NCBI GenBank assembly: GCA_037013495.1 | Contig: CM072801.1 | Span: 77,113,816-77,177,815, forward strand | Source: Hippophae tibetana | Lineage: Eukaryota > Streptophyta > Magnoliopsida > Rosales > Elaeagnaceae | Direction of reading: 5' to 3' | Length of the DNA: 64,000 nt | Shown: positions 10,149-20,939 of the stretch, piece by piece | Layout: every line of letters begins with the position of its first letter | How positions within the stretch are numbered: the first letter of the stretch is position 1 | Notes under the pieces: model-generated | The model's database searches: none | What the model was told of the DNA's origin: nothing | Seen by the model: only the letters and a program-made list of their open reading frames with translations | Program-made: the position numbers and the translations under genes

Positions 10149-11486
10149 TTAGTCTTTGCCTTTTTGCAAATGTTCAACTAACTGTTCAACTTGAACTTCC
10201 ACCTTTTTGATAGAAGCTTCCACAGAGTCCAACCGTTGATTGGTTTTAGATTGGTTATCCCTACAGACTTGAATAAAAGAATTCAAGTTGTCCTCCAAGG
10301 TTGGTTTATTGGGAATGCTTCTTGGAATAGGTGGGTGGAACTGCTGGCCTGCCTGGTTTGAGCTTTGAGTAAAAGGAGGGTTGTTTTGCCTCCAAGAGAA
10401 ATTTGGATGACTTCTCCACCCAGGATTATAGGTATTTGAATTGGGATCAAACCTTGGTCTCTGTTGATATGCTCCCAACACATTGACCTGTTCAGGTCCA
10501 GTTGTTTCTCCTTGATATGGACAGGCTTCAGTACCATGTCCCATGTTGCTATACAAACCATATTGTTCATTATTTGTGTTGGTTTGTGTAGCGAGAAGGG
10601 CAACTTGCTTAGTCAGTTGAACAAGTTGTTGTTGAACTTCATTACTGGAGTCGATTTCATGAACTCCAACTTTTCTCACTCAGGAGCTTTTCTGTTGGGA
10701 ATTAGCACCCAACATCTCAAAGAGGTTATACGTCTCTGAGGCAGTCTTTTCTCCTATTGCTCCTCCTGCAGCGTTGTCGACAATGAACTGACATTGTTGT
10801 GTAAGTCCATCGTAAAAGAATTGGTTCTGCAACTGCAGGGGAAAGCTATGATGGGGACATTGAGTGAGAAACATTTTGAACCTATCCCAAGCTTCATGGA
10901 ATGGTTCTCCTTCCATCTGAGAGAAAGTAGCAATCTTTCCTCTCAACTCTGATGTTTTTTGATGGGAATAGAATTTTCCCATGAATTTATTGTAAATGTT
11001 ACCCCATGTCATCAGAGAACCTGCGGGAAGTGACATCAACCAAGCTTTGGCCTTATCCTTTAACGTGTAGGGAAAACATCTCATCCTAAGTTGATCCTCG
11101 TTTAGAATACCGAGGGGGAATGTTTGGACCGTAGCATAGAAATCTCTCATAAAGGAAAGAGAATCTTCATTAGGTAGCCCATAAAAGGAAGGAAGCATAG
11201 AAAAATGAATATTTTTAAGGTCATAATTCCGAGCAGCCTCTCCCAACTGGATAGCGGCAGTTGCCGTGCCTATTACCGGTCTTGCAAACTCCTTCATCGT
11301 GGTTTCCCTAATATGTTGGTTTTCCTCCATTTCTTTTGGTTCTAGTAAAGGATTAAGACTTGGTTCTATGTTTGGCTCACAAACAGGTTGATGGGTAGAA
11401 TCCAGTTTTGTTGACACTTGTTTAAATTTATGAAATTTATTTACATATGGTGTAAGAGGGTTTCCTAAGGATCTCCTACCACGCAT
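10149..11486 (-). pseudogene. Upstream gag, broken (in-frame TGA, zinc knuckle lost)
   Basis: A second gag region in one reading frame, homologous to the N-terminal third of the polyprotein but clearly diverged (roughly 60-65% by eye). Shared blocks include [21 protein letters not shown] and [14 protein letters not shown]. It starts with an extra segment, MRGRRSLGNPLTPYV, absent from the downstream gag. A TGA at 10682-10680 ends the first part after 268 codons, and the frame continues for about 176 codons to a TAA at 10151-10149. In the second part the knuckle reads Y-X2-Y-X4-H-X4-C: both leading Cys are Tyr (TAT), while His and the last Cys remain. No protease or RT follows. It is probably non-functional now, with the downstream gag supplying capsid. 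A read-through role is possible but unsupported. Confidence 0.85.
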
Positions 11487-11690
11487 AGACTATTGTAAAC
11501 GTAAATTTAAAACTCCTATCAACAAAATAAAAAATTTAGAGAAAATTTACATGTTATTTAATACAAAGCACTAAACAAAACTAGTTAAACCCTAAAAAAA
11601 AAAATTGTTTTTTTTTATTATTATTATTTTTTTTTATTTTTTTTTTATATTTTTTTTATTTTGTAACATAATTAGTATAAACCAAGAGTG

Positions 11691-11810
11691 CTCCCAGGAA
11701 AGAATGGTGGTGCAAACGGCTCCTTAAATACCATTCTCCTAGCTAGAGCAACGTTCCCAGGAAAGACTAGTGGCACAAAGGCTTCCAAGAACTAGTCTCC
11801 TAGACAGAAC
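11691..11810 (-). repeat. Tandem leader hairpins with compensatory changes
   Basis: Two copies of a unit of about 60 bp beginning near TCCCAGGAAAGA. Each folds the same way: an AGG/CCT lower stem, an AA bulge, and a perfect 8-bp upper stem. Upper arms are AGAATGGT (11701-11708) with ACCATTCT (11730-11737), and AGACTAGT (11764-11771) with ACTAGTCT (11791-11798). Two base pairs differ between copies and both are changed on both sides, so pairing is kept. Loops are 21 and 19 nt. Confidence 0.7.
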
Positions 11811-11880
11811 TCCCTTAGATTTTTACTTTTCATGTTATTTAGTTAATTAGGTATAAATTCAAGTAATGTTTTTTTTTTTA

Positions 11881-12126
11881 CTATTCATGAACGGTAATTT
11901 TATTTTACTATTCACGCTATATTATGTTTTATTAACTTAAAAATTTTGAAATTTAAGTTTTTGAATTTTTTTTTTATGAACGGTAATTTTATTTTACTAT
12001 TCACGCTATATTATTTCTTATTAACTTAAAATTTTTTGAATTTTGAATTAAATTTTTTTTTTATTTATTTATTTTTTTTACTATTCATGAACGGTAAAAA
12101 ATTTTTATTTCAAATTTCAAATTTCT
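11881..12126. repeat. Imperfect tandem repeat in the leader (about 90-110 bp spacing)
   Basis: ATGAACGGTAA recurs at 11887, 11976 and 12087. In the first two copies it is followed by TTTTATTTTACTATTCACG and a TTATTAACTTAAAA tail. The third copy is shorter and runs into A/T-rich sequence. It may be replication slippage in low-complexity DNA. Confidence 0.6.
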
Positions 12127-12307
12127 AAATTATTTTACAATTAAAAAAAATTTTATTTATTTTATTTATTTTTTTTTTATTTTTTTATTTTTTTTTATTT
12201 TTATTTATTATGAATTTTGAAATTTGATTATTGTTAAAATATCACAATTATTTACAGCACAAAAATGTTTTTAAAATTTTGATAAATAATTTAAAAACGC
12301 TATTCCT

Positions 12308-12325
12308 TCCCCGGCAACGGCGCCA
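12308..12325 (-). other. Primer-binding site, tRNA-Asp type
   Basis: The plus strand reads TCCCCGGCAACGGCGCCA, which is the 3' end of plant tRNA-Asp(GTC) including CCA. The element's RNA (minus sense) is therefore complementary over 18 nt. It lies six bases inside the 5' LTR (12326-12331 is the spacer). tRNA-Asp priming is known for Athila-type elements. Confidence 0.93.
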
Positions 12326-13736
12326 AAAACTTGATGAACGAAAACCGGCATCGCCGATTCCCGCAAATACTTTGGTTTTAATATTTATAAAACTCTCGCA
12401 AGTGCACGAATCATTTCGAAGAAAATGATAAGTATACTCCCAAGGTCGATCTAAGGAAGGAATGTATGTGGTTTTTAATTTATTATTCAAACTTTGAAAA
12501 ACGAAATTAAATCCTAAACATCCTGTCACGATAGTTTGGTTTTTGTGTTCCTAATCTAATAACATAAAATAAACATATATACAGATTAATTAAATATAAT
12601 CTAATAACATAAAAATAAACATAGATACAAATTCAATAAATAATTATCTAAAAATAAACATATATACGGATTCAATAAATATTCATGCAAATTTTTATCA
12701 TTTATATTAGCGGAGTATTTATGGATATAATAACTAAATTAATTATGCTTGCTCATATTAACTAGGTTATTAACGATATAAATTGATATTTTATTGATTC
12801 TCTCTTTTTTATATAAATACCACCTTTGGTGGGGTTAGATATTCTTTGTTAACTAAACAAATCAATTAACACCTATGGGTGAAGTTGATAACTAATATGC
12901 TTAATTAAATTAATTCCTTTTTCTAAGAGATTGAAAATGAACCATTTAAATGCCACCTTTGGTGGGGTTAGACAATTTAAACATTATTCAAAGTGTCCAA
13001 ATTAAACTTAAGAATTTAATTATCCGAGTACTAACTTTCAAGTTTTAAAACCACTATTGAAAACATGTTGTCAATACATTTTCACATAATAATTCTTATA
13101 AAAACTTTTGAAATAGAGTTTCACTCTAACTACCGGGCGATTGTACCAACAAATAAAAGAGCACTACTCTAAATTAGACCGGATAACTAAACCTTAAAAT
13201 CTAATTTTCGGGTTTAAGTTTGCAATGAAAAATAATATATTTCTCTCTAACATTCTTAATATAAAATCTTGAATAAAAACAAAATCAATTCATTTTAAAG
13301 ATTTTTACCTATTTAATATTTCGCAAGCATAACAACGTCGTTATTACATCATTTTTACTAAACAGCTAGCATAGTTAAATTTAACCACAGACAAGTTGAA
13401 TATAACATGTAAGAATAAAGCATAAAAATAACTGTAAAGAAAATAAAATCCTTACAGAACTTCGACGCTATTCCCGTTGCTAAAAAACCTCCGAGCGGAA
13501 TTTGCACTTCCATATATTGAATCAAAAATCTAAATTATTACAAAAACATTACAAGTTCCTCTCAAAAAGAGAAGAACACTAAACCTAAGAGAATTGAACT
13601 AAAAACTAAGAGAAAAACTAAGAAAAGCTTAGAAACTTAGAAAGAAACTAAGAGAAACTAAAAACTGAGAAATGAGAGAAAGAAAGAAGAGAGAAGTGAG
13701 TTTTGAAGGTGTGATTTGAAGTGAAGGGAAGGGGGG

Positions 13737-13744
13737 TATTTATA
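13737..13744 (-). promoter_or_regulatory. TATA box of the 5' LTR
   Basis: TATAAATA on the minus strand in the context CACCTATAAATACCCCCC. This would be the promoter driving the full-length RNA. Confidence 0.8.
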
Positions 13745-13834
13745 GGTGAGGATGGAGAGAAAAAACGAGTAAAAAAATGTTAAAAAAATATTAAAAAATG
13801 TAAAAACGCGTATTGGAATTGCTGATGTCATCAA

Positions 13835-13860
13835 TGACGTCACAGGGGCGGCTGCACGTG
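13835..13860 (-). promoter_or_regulatory. TGACGTCA plus CACGTG, 5' LTR
   Basis: One TGACGTCA (13835-13842) and one G-box core (13855-13860), about 90-115 bp upstream of the TATA box in element sense. The 3' LTR has an additional TGACGTCA. A role as bZIP sites is inferred from the motif only. Confidence 0.55.
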
Positions 13861-14047
13861 AAAAATGGGGCGAAAACGCGTTGGGCGCACGGAGGGGGGC
13901 TACTGGGCGCGCTGGGGCTGTCGCTGCGCGCAGCTCGGCGCGCGTGAACAGTGCCCGCGCGCGGGCGCGCGCGGCATGTGGATCTGGGGCGCGCGCAGCT
14001 GGGCGCTGGGGCGCTGGGCTGCGCGCACGGCTGGGCTACGGCGCGCG
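13843..14047. other. GC-rich hypervariable block in the 5' LTR
   Basis: Counterpart of 2255-2454 with the same edges. It carries GGGCGCGCTGGGGCTG followed by a GCTGCGCGCAGCT segment before ACAGTGCCCGCGCGC, and GTGGATCT in the middle that the other LTR lacks. The contrast with near-identical flanks shows rearrangement confined to this block. Confidence 0.85.
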
Positions 14048-14347
14048 ATTTCCGTCTTTTTGACATTTTTGACCTTTTCGACCAATTTCGTCCGATTTTT
14101 CCATGTTTGTTGACCTTTTCTCACTTATTTATTGATATATTTGTGATGTATTGCTTCAAGTATTCCTCTTTGAGTCTTTAAATTGCGTTTTTAAGCCAAA
14201 ATTCCTGAAAAACAATAAAAATACCCGTGATTCCGAAAAAGACAAATTTATATAAATATATGATAAAACATATAAATATATATATATTTTTAATCAATTA
14301 ATGTACATAAAATCATGGTTATTTTAGTGCTTTTTGAGCACTCATCA

Positions 14348-14352
14348 ACCGT
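14348..14352. repeat. Target-site duplication ACCGT, right copy
   Basis: ACCGT follows the LTR terminus TCATCA, and the satellite resumes as ATGGAGTTGTTTTAGG. It matches 728-732. Confidence 0.95.
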
Positions 14353-17264
14353 ATGGAGTTGTTTTAGGTTCTTGTTCCTTAGGCTTCAATTGCGATCATC
14401 TTAACCACATTCATAGTTATTCAATCGTTCCTATTTTCTGAAGTTCCTATATTCCCTGGTTCTTCGTCTAACAGATATAAGTCATATGCTTCTATCCATT
14501 TTATAATGACATATTTTTGAAAAACATCATTATTTTAATTGTTTATTGTGTTTTTGAGTCATAAATCACCTAAGTAGAAGGAATTTTCACCCTCAAGTCT
14601 TGCATTTTCTTTAAATATTTTTGTAGTTGTTTTCGTCATTGGATTTATTTTTCCATTTTTCTGGGAATTCTTTCTATCATTTTCTTTTTAATTTATTTTT
14701 GTGTTTAATTTCTCTTTGTTCTTCTAAAAAACAAGAGAGTTGTTGCAATTAACAGTTTCGAAAAAATAACTGAAATTTGGGTTGAAACTTTAAAATGTTA
14801 TAACTTTTAATACATCCATCGAAAGGAATATTATAATAAATCAAATCAAAGCTCGTTTAGATTCCTACAAAGACAACGTAGCATTATTTAATTTCTATTT
14901 GTTTTTGAACCAAAATTCCTTCATTTACCCAAATTACATAAGTCTAAAAATTTGGTCGTACCATATGTAGTTGTTTTAGGTTATTGTTCCTTAGCCTTCA
15001 ATTGCGATCATCTTAACCACATTCATAGTTATTCAATCGTTCCTATTTTCCGAAGTTCCTATATTCCCTAGTTCTTCGCCTAACGGATATGAGTCATATG
15101 CTTCTATCCATTTTCTAATGTCATATTTTTGAAAAACATCATTATTTTAATTGTTTATTGTGTTTTTAAGTCATAAAACACCTAAGTAGAAGGAATTTTC
15201 ACCCTCAAGTCTTGCATTTTCTTTAGATATTTTTGTCGTAGTTTTCGTCATTGGATTTATTTTTGCATTTTTCTAGGAATTCTTCCTATCATTTTCTTGT
15301 TAATTTATTTATGTGTTTAATTTCTCTCTGTTCTTCTAAAAAACAAGTGAGTTGTTGCAATTAATAGTTTCGAAAAAATAACTTATAATTTGTGTTGAAA
15401 CTGTGAACTGTTATAATTTCAATTCATGCATCCAAACGACTATTATAATCAATCAAATCAAAGCTCGTTTCGATTCCAACAAAGACAATGTAGCATTATT
15501 TAATTTCTATTCGTTTTTGAACCAAAATTCCCTCATTTACCCAAATTACATACGTCTAATAATTTGGTGGTACCATATGGAGTTGTTTTAGGTTCTTGTT
15601 CCTTAGGCTTCAATTACGATCATCTTAACCACATTCATAGTTATTCAATCGTTCTATTTCCTATAGTTCCTATATACCCTGGTTCCTCCCATAAAGGATA
15701 TAATTCATATGCTTCTATTCGTTTTCTAATGTCATATTTTTACAAAACATCATTATTTAATAGTTTATTGTGTTTTTGAGTCATTAATGACCTAAAATAG
15801 AAGGAATTTTCACCCTCATCAAGTCTTACATTTTCTTTAAATATTTTTGTCGTTATTTTCGTCATTGGATTTATTTTTGCATTTTTTTGGGAATTCTTCT
15901 TATCATTTTCTTGTTAATTTATTTATGTGTTTAATTTCTCTTTGTTCTTCTAAAAAACAAGAGAGTTGTTGCAATTAACAGTTTCGAAAAAATAACTAAT
16001 AATTTGGATTGAAACTGTGAACTGTTATAATTTCAAGTGATGCATCCAAACGACTATTATAATCAATCAAATTGAAGCTCGTTTCGATTCCAACAAAGAC
16101 AATGTAGCATTATTTAATTTCTATTTGTTTTTGAACCAAAAATTGCCACATTTGCCCAAATTACATACGTCTGAAAATTTGGTCATACCATATGGAGTTG
16201 TTTTAGGTTCTTGTTCCTTAGGCTTCAATTGCAAACATCTTAACCACATTCATAGTTATTCAATCGTTCCTATTTCCTGAAGTTCCTATATTCCCTGGTT
16301 CTTCGCCTAACGGATATAAGTCATACGCTTCTATCCATTTTCTAATGCCATATTTTTGAAAAACATCATTATTTTAATTGTTTATTGTGTTTTTGAGTCA
16401 TAAATCACCTAAGTAGAAGGAATTTTCACCCTCAAGTCTTGTATTTTCTTTAAATATTTTTGTCGTTGTTTTCGTCATTGGATTTATTTTTCTATTTTTC
16501 TAGGAATTCTTCCTATCATTTTCTAGTTAATTTATTTATGTGTTTAATTTCCCTTTGTTCTTCTAAAAAACAAGAGAGTTGTTGCAATTAACAGTTCGAA
16601 AAAATAACTGAAACTTGGGTTGACACTTTAAATTGTTATAACTTTTAATTCATGCATCCAAAGGACTATTATAATAAATCAAATCGAAGCTCGTTTCCAC
16701 TCCTACAAAGACAAAGTAGCATTATTTAATTTCTATTTGTTTTTGAACCAAAATTCCCTCATTTACCCAAATTACATAAATCTAAAAATTTGGTCGTACC
16801 TTATGGAGTTGTTTTAGGTTCTTGTTCCTTAGGCTTCAATTGCGATCATCTTAACCACATTCATAGTTATTCAATCGTTCCTATTTCGTGAAGTTCCTAT
16901 ATTCCCTGGTTCTTCGCCTAACGGATATAATTCATATGCTTCTATCCGTTTTCTAATGTCATAGTTTTGAAAAACATCATTATTTTAATTGTGTATTGTG
17001 TTTTTGAGTCATAAATCACCTAAGTAGAAGGAATTTTCACCCTCAAGTCTTGCATTTTCTTTAGATATTTTTGTCGTTGTTTTCGTCATTGGATTTATTT
17101 TTGCATTTTTCTAGGAATTCTTCCTATCATTTTCTATTTAATTTATTTTTGTGTTTAATTTCTCTTTGTTCTTCTAAAAAACAAGAGAGTTGTTGCAATT
17201 AACACTTTTCATAAAATAACTGAAATTTGGGTTTAAATTTTAAACTGTTATAACTTTTAATTAA
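14348..17264 (+). repeat. Satellite: diverged, unordered monomers next to the insertion
   Basis: The remainder of the interrupted monomer plus four units starting at 14815, 15427, 16041 and 16653. They carry many private substitutions (for example ATCCATCGAAAGG at the 14815 start) and show no repeating order. This is typical of the less homogenised margin of an array. Confidence 0.7.
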
Positions 17265-20200
17265 TGCATCCAAACGACTATTATAATAAATCAAATCGAA
17301 GCTCGTTTCGAATCCTACAAAAACAACGTATCATTATTTATTTTCTATTTGTTTTTTAAACCAAAATTCCCTCATTTACCCCAATTACATACGTCTAAAA
17401 ATTTGGTCGTACCGTATGGAGTTGTTTTAGGTTCTTGTTCCTTAGGCTTCAATTGCGATCATCTTAACCACATTAATAGTTATTCAATCGTTCGTATTTC
17501 CTGAAGTTGCTATATTCCCTGGTTCCTCGCCTAACGGATATAATTCATATGCTTCTATCCATTTTCTAATGTCATATTTTTACAAAGCATCCTTATTTAA
17601 TAGTTTATTGTGTTTTTGAGTCATAAATGACCTAAAATAGAAGGAATTCTCACCCTCAAGTCTTACATTTTCTTTAAATATTTTTGTCGTTGTTTTCGTC
17701 ATTGGATTTAGTTTTTCATTTTTCTGGGAATTCTTCCTATTATTTTCTTGTTAATTTATTTATGTGTTTAATTTATCTTTGTTCCTCCAAAAAACATGAG
17801 AGTTGTTGCAATTAACAGTTTTGAAAAAATAACTAATAATTTGGGTTGAAACTTTAAACTGTTATAACTTTTAATTAGTGCATCCAAACGACTATTATAA
17901 CAAATCAAATCGAAGCCCATTTCGATTCCTACAAAGACAATGTAGCATTATTTAATTTCTATTTGTTTTTGGACCAAAATTCCCCCATTTACCCAAATTA
18001 CATACGTCTAAAAATTCGGCCGTACCGTATGGAGTTGTTTTAGGTTATTGTTCCTTAGGCTTCAATTGCGATCATCTTAACCACATTCATAGTTATTCAA
18101 TCGTTCCTATTTCGTGAAGTTCCTATATTCCCTGGTTCTTCGCCTAACGGATATAATTCATATGCTTCTATCCGTTTTCTAATGTCATAGTTTTGAAAAA
18201 CATCATTATTTTAATTGTGTATTGTGTTTTTGAGTCATAAATCACCTAAGTAGAAGGAATTTTCACCCTCAAGTCTTGCATTTTCTTTAAATATTTTTGT
18301 CGTTGTTTTCGTCATTGGATTTATTTTTACATTTTTCTGGGAATTCTTCCTATCATTTTCTATTTAATTTATTTTTGTGTTTAATTTCTCTTTGTTCTTC
18401 TAAAAAACAAGAGAGTTGTTGCAATTAACAGTTTGAAAAAAAAAACTAATAATTTGGGTTAAAAGTTTAAATTGTTATAACTTTTAATTACTGCATCCAA
18501 ACGACTATTATAATAAATCAAATCGAAGCTGATTTCGATTCCTACAAAGTAAACGTATATTATTTAATTTCTATTTGGTTTTGAACCAATATTCCCTCAT
18601 TTACCCAAATTACATACGTCTAAAAATTTGGTCGTACCGTATGGAGTTGTTTTATGTTATTGTTCCTTAGGCTTCAATTGCGATCATCTTAACCACATTC
18701 ATAGTTATTCAATCGTTCCTATTTTCCGAAGTTCCTATATTCCCTCGTTCTTCGCATAATGGATATAAGTCATATGCATCTATCCATTTTCTAAAGTCAT
18801 ATTTTTGAAAAACATCATTATTTTAATTGTTTATTGTGTTTTTGAGTCATAAATCACCTAAGTGGAAGGAATTTTCACCCTCAAGTCTTGCATTTTCTTT
18901 AAATATTTTTGTCGTAGTTTTTGTCATTGGATTTATTTTTGCATTTTTCTGGGAATTCTTCCTATCATTTTCTTGTTAATTTATTTATGTGTTTAATTTC
19001 TCTTTGTTCTTCTAAAAAACAAGAGAGTTGTTGCAATTAACACTTTTCATAAAATAACTGAAATTTGGGTTTAAATTTTAAACTGTTATAACTTTTAATT
19101 AATGCATCCAAACGACTATTATAATAAATCAAATCGAAGCTCGTTTCGAATCCTACAAAAACAACGTATCATTATTTATTTTCTATTTGTTTTTGAACCA
19201 AAATTCCCTCATTTACCCCAATTACATACGTCTAAAAATTTGGTCGTACCGTATGGAGTTGTTTTAGGTTCTTGTTCCTTAGGCTTCAAATGCGATCATC
19301 TTAACCACATTAATAGTTATTCAATCGTTCGTATTTCCTGAAGTTCCTATATTCCCTGGTTCCTCGCCTAACGGATATAATTCATATGCTTCTATCCATT
19401 TTCTAATGTCATATTTTTACAAAGCATCCTTATTTAATAGTTTATTGTGTTTTTGAGTCATAAATGACCTAAAATAGAAGGAATTCTCACCCTCAAGTCT
19501 TACATTTTCTTAAAATATTTTTGTCGTTGTTTTCGTCATTGGATTTAGTTTTTCATTTTTCTGGGAATTCTTCCTATTATTTTCTTGTTAATTTATTTAT
19601 GTGTTTAATTTATCTTTGTTCCTCCAAAAAACATGAGAGTTGTTGCAATTAACAGTTTTGAAAAAATAACTAATAATTTGGGTTGAAACTTTAAACTGTT
19701 ATAACTTTTAATTAGTGCATCCAAACGACTATTATAACAAATCAAATCGAAGCCCATTTCGATTCCTACAAAGACAATGTAGCATTATTTAATTTCTATT
19801 TGTTTTTGGACCAAAATTCCCCCATTTACCCAAATTACATACGTCTAAAAATTCGGCCGTACCGTATGGAGTTGTTTTAGGTTATTGTTCCTTAGGCTTC
19901 AATTGCGATCATCTTAACCACATTCATAGTTATTCAATCGTTCCTATTTCGTGAAGTTCCTATATTCCCTGGTTCTTCGCCTAACGGATATAATTCATAT
20001 GCTTCTATCCGTTTTCTAATGTCATAGTTTTGAAAAACATCATTATTTTAATTGTGTATTGTGTTTTTGAGTCATAAATCACCTAAGTAGAAGGAATTTT
20101 CACCCTCAAGTCTTGCATTTTCTTTAAATATTTTTGTCGTTGTTTTCGTCATTGGATTTATTTTTACATTTTTCTGGGAATTCTTCCTATCATTTTCTAT

Positions 20201-20939
20201 TTAATTTATTTTTGTGTTTAATTTCTCTTTGTTCTTCTAAAAAACAAGAGAGTTGTTGCAATTAACAGTTTGAAAAAAAAAACTAATAATTTGGGTTAAA
20301 AGTTTAAATTGTTATAACTTTTAATTACTGCATCCAAACGACTATTATAATAAATCAAATCGAAGCTGATTTCGATTCCTACAAAGTAAACGTATATTAT
20401 TTAATTTCTATTTGGTTTTGAACCAATATTCCCTCATTTACCCAAATTACATACGTCTAAAAATTTGGTCGTACCGTATGGAGTTGTTTTATGTTATTGT
20501 TCCTTAGGCTTCAATTGCGATCATCTTAACCACATTCATAGTTATTCAATCGTTCCTATTTTCCGAAGTTCCTATATTCCCTCGTTCTTCGCATAATGGA
20601 TATAAGTCATATGCATCTATCCATTTTCTAAAGTCATATTTTTGAAAAACATCATTATTTTAATTGTTTATTGTGTTTTTGAGTCATAAATCACCTAAGT
20701 GGAAGGAATTTTCACCCTCAAGTCTTGCATTTTCTTTAAATATTTTTGTCGTAGTTTTTGTCATTGGATTTATTTTTGCATTTTTCTAGGAATTCTTCCT
20801 ATCATTTTCTTGTTAATTTATTTATGTGTTTAATTTCTCTTTGTTCTTCTAAAAAACAAGAGAGTTGTTGCAATTAACACTTTTCATAAAATAACTGAAA
20901 TTTGGGTTTAAATTTTAAACTGTTATAACTTTTAATTAA
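17265..20939 (+). repeat. Satellite HOR: 3-mer ABC, two copies (1838 bp)
   Basis: Units start at 17265 (A), 17879 (B), 18492 (C), 19103 (A), 19716 (B) and 20329 (C). A is marked by TTTCGAATCCTAC and ACGTATCATT, B by GAAGCCCATTTCG and TTCGGCCGTACC, C by GAAGCTGATTTCG and AAGTAAACGTATATT. The two triplets are nearly identical to each other, whereas A, B and C differ at many sites. Confidence 0.9.

Larger units (their letters stand above)
11487..12307 (-). other. AT-rich 5' leader of the element
   Basis: Non-coding stretch between the primer-binding site and the first gag. It is dominated by A/T runs (11590-11660 and 12050-12230 are mostly T on the plus strand). Within it are two tandem hairpins (11691-11810) and a three-copy imperfect repeat marked by ATGAACGGTAA (11887, 11976, 12087). 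No ORF of its own is evident. Such leaders usually carry packaging and dimerisation signals, but none is identified here beyond the hairpins. Confidence 0.8.
733..14347 (-). mobile_element. Athila-type Ty3/gypsy LTR retrotransposon, full length, two gag regions
   Basis: A complete 13.6-kb element transcribed on the minus strand. It has 2.0-kb LTRs with TGATGA...TCATCA ends, a 5-bp target duplication (ACCGT), an 18-nt tRNA-Asp primer-binding site, a G-rich polypurine-like tract next to the 3' LTR, and a gag-protease-RT-RNaseH-integrase polyprotein. Lineage is inferred from the tRNA-Asp primer, the protease motif DLGAS, the RT block FMDDFSVFG and the absence of a chromodomain, which together fit Athila. 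Many Athila elements carry an envelope-like ORF after pol; none is seen here. Unusual points are a second, broken gag upstream of the intact gag-pol and a rearranged GC-rich block that differs between the LTRs. I count about 13 substitutions by eye outside that block (about 0.7%), indicating a recent insertion. Confidence 0.95.
12332..14347 (-). repeat. 5' LTR of the retrotransposon (2016 bp)
   Basis: Direct repeat of 733-2752, with TGATGA at 12332 and TCATCA ending at 14347. In the element's sense it runs from 14347 to 12332 and contains the active promoter: GC-rich block (13843-14047), one TGACGTCA and one G-box, then the TATA box at 13744-13737, with transcription expected to begin some 25-35 nt beyond it, near 13705-13712 (inferred). 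Downstream are an A/G-rich stretch (13610-13700, plus strand), the CCACCTTTGGTGG hairpins (12820-12832, 12953-12965) and a 7-bp stem ATCATTT/AAATGAT (12410-12416 and 12423-12429) near the U5 end. Confidence 0.95.

Noticed and set aside
12308..12325. Possible tRNA-Asp gene
   Set aside because: Only the last 18 nt of the tRNA match and no cloverleaf lies upstream. It is the retrotransposon primer-binding site.
12248..12529. 72-93-aa ORF at the U5 end of both LTRs
   Set aside because: It reads across the U5/primer-binding-site boundary in one copy and into satellite in the other. It shows no domain, and a conserved LTR sequence explains the similarity.
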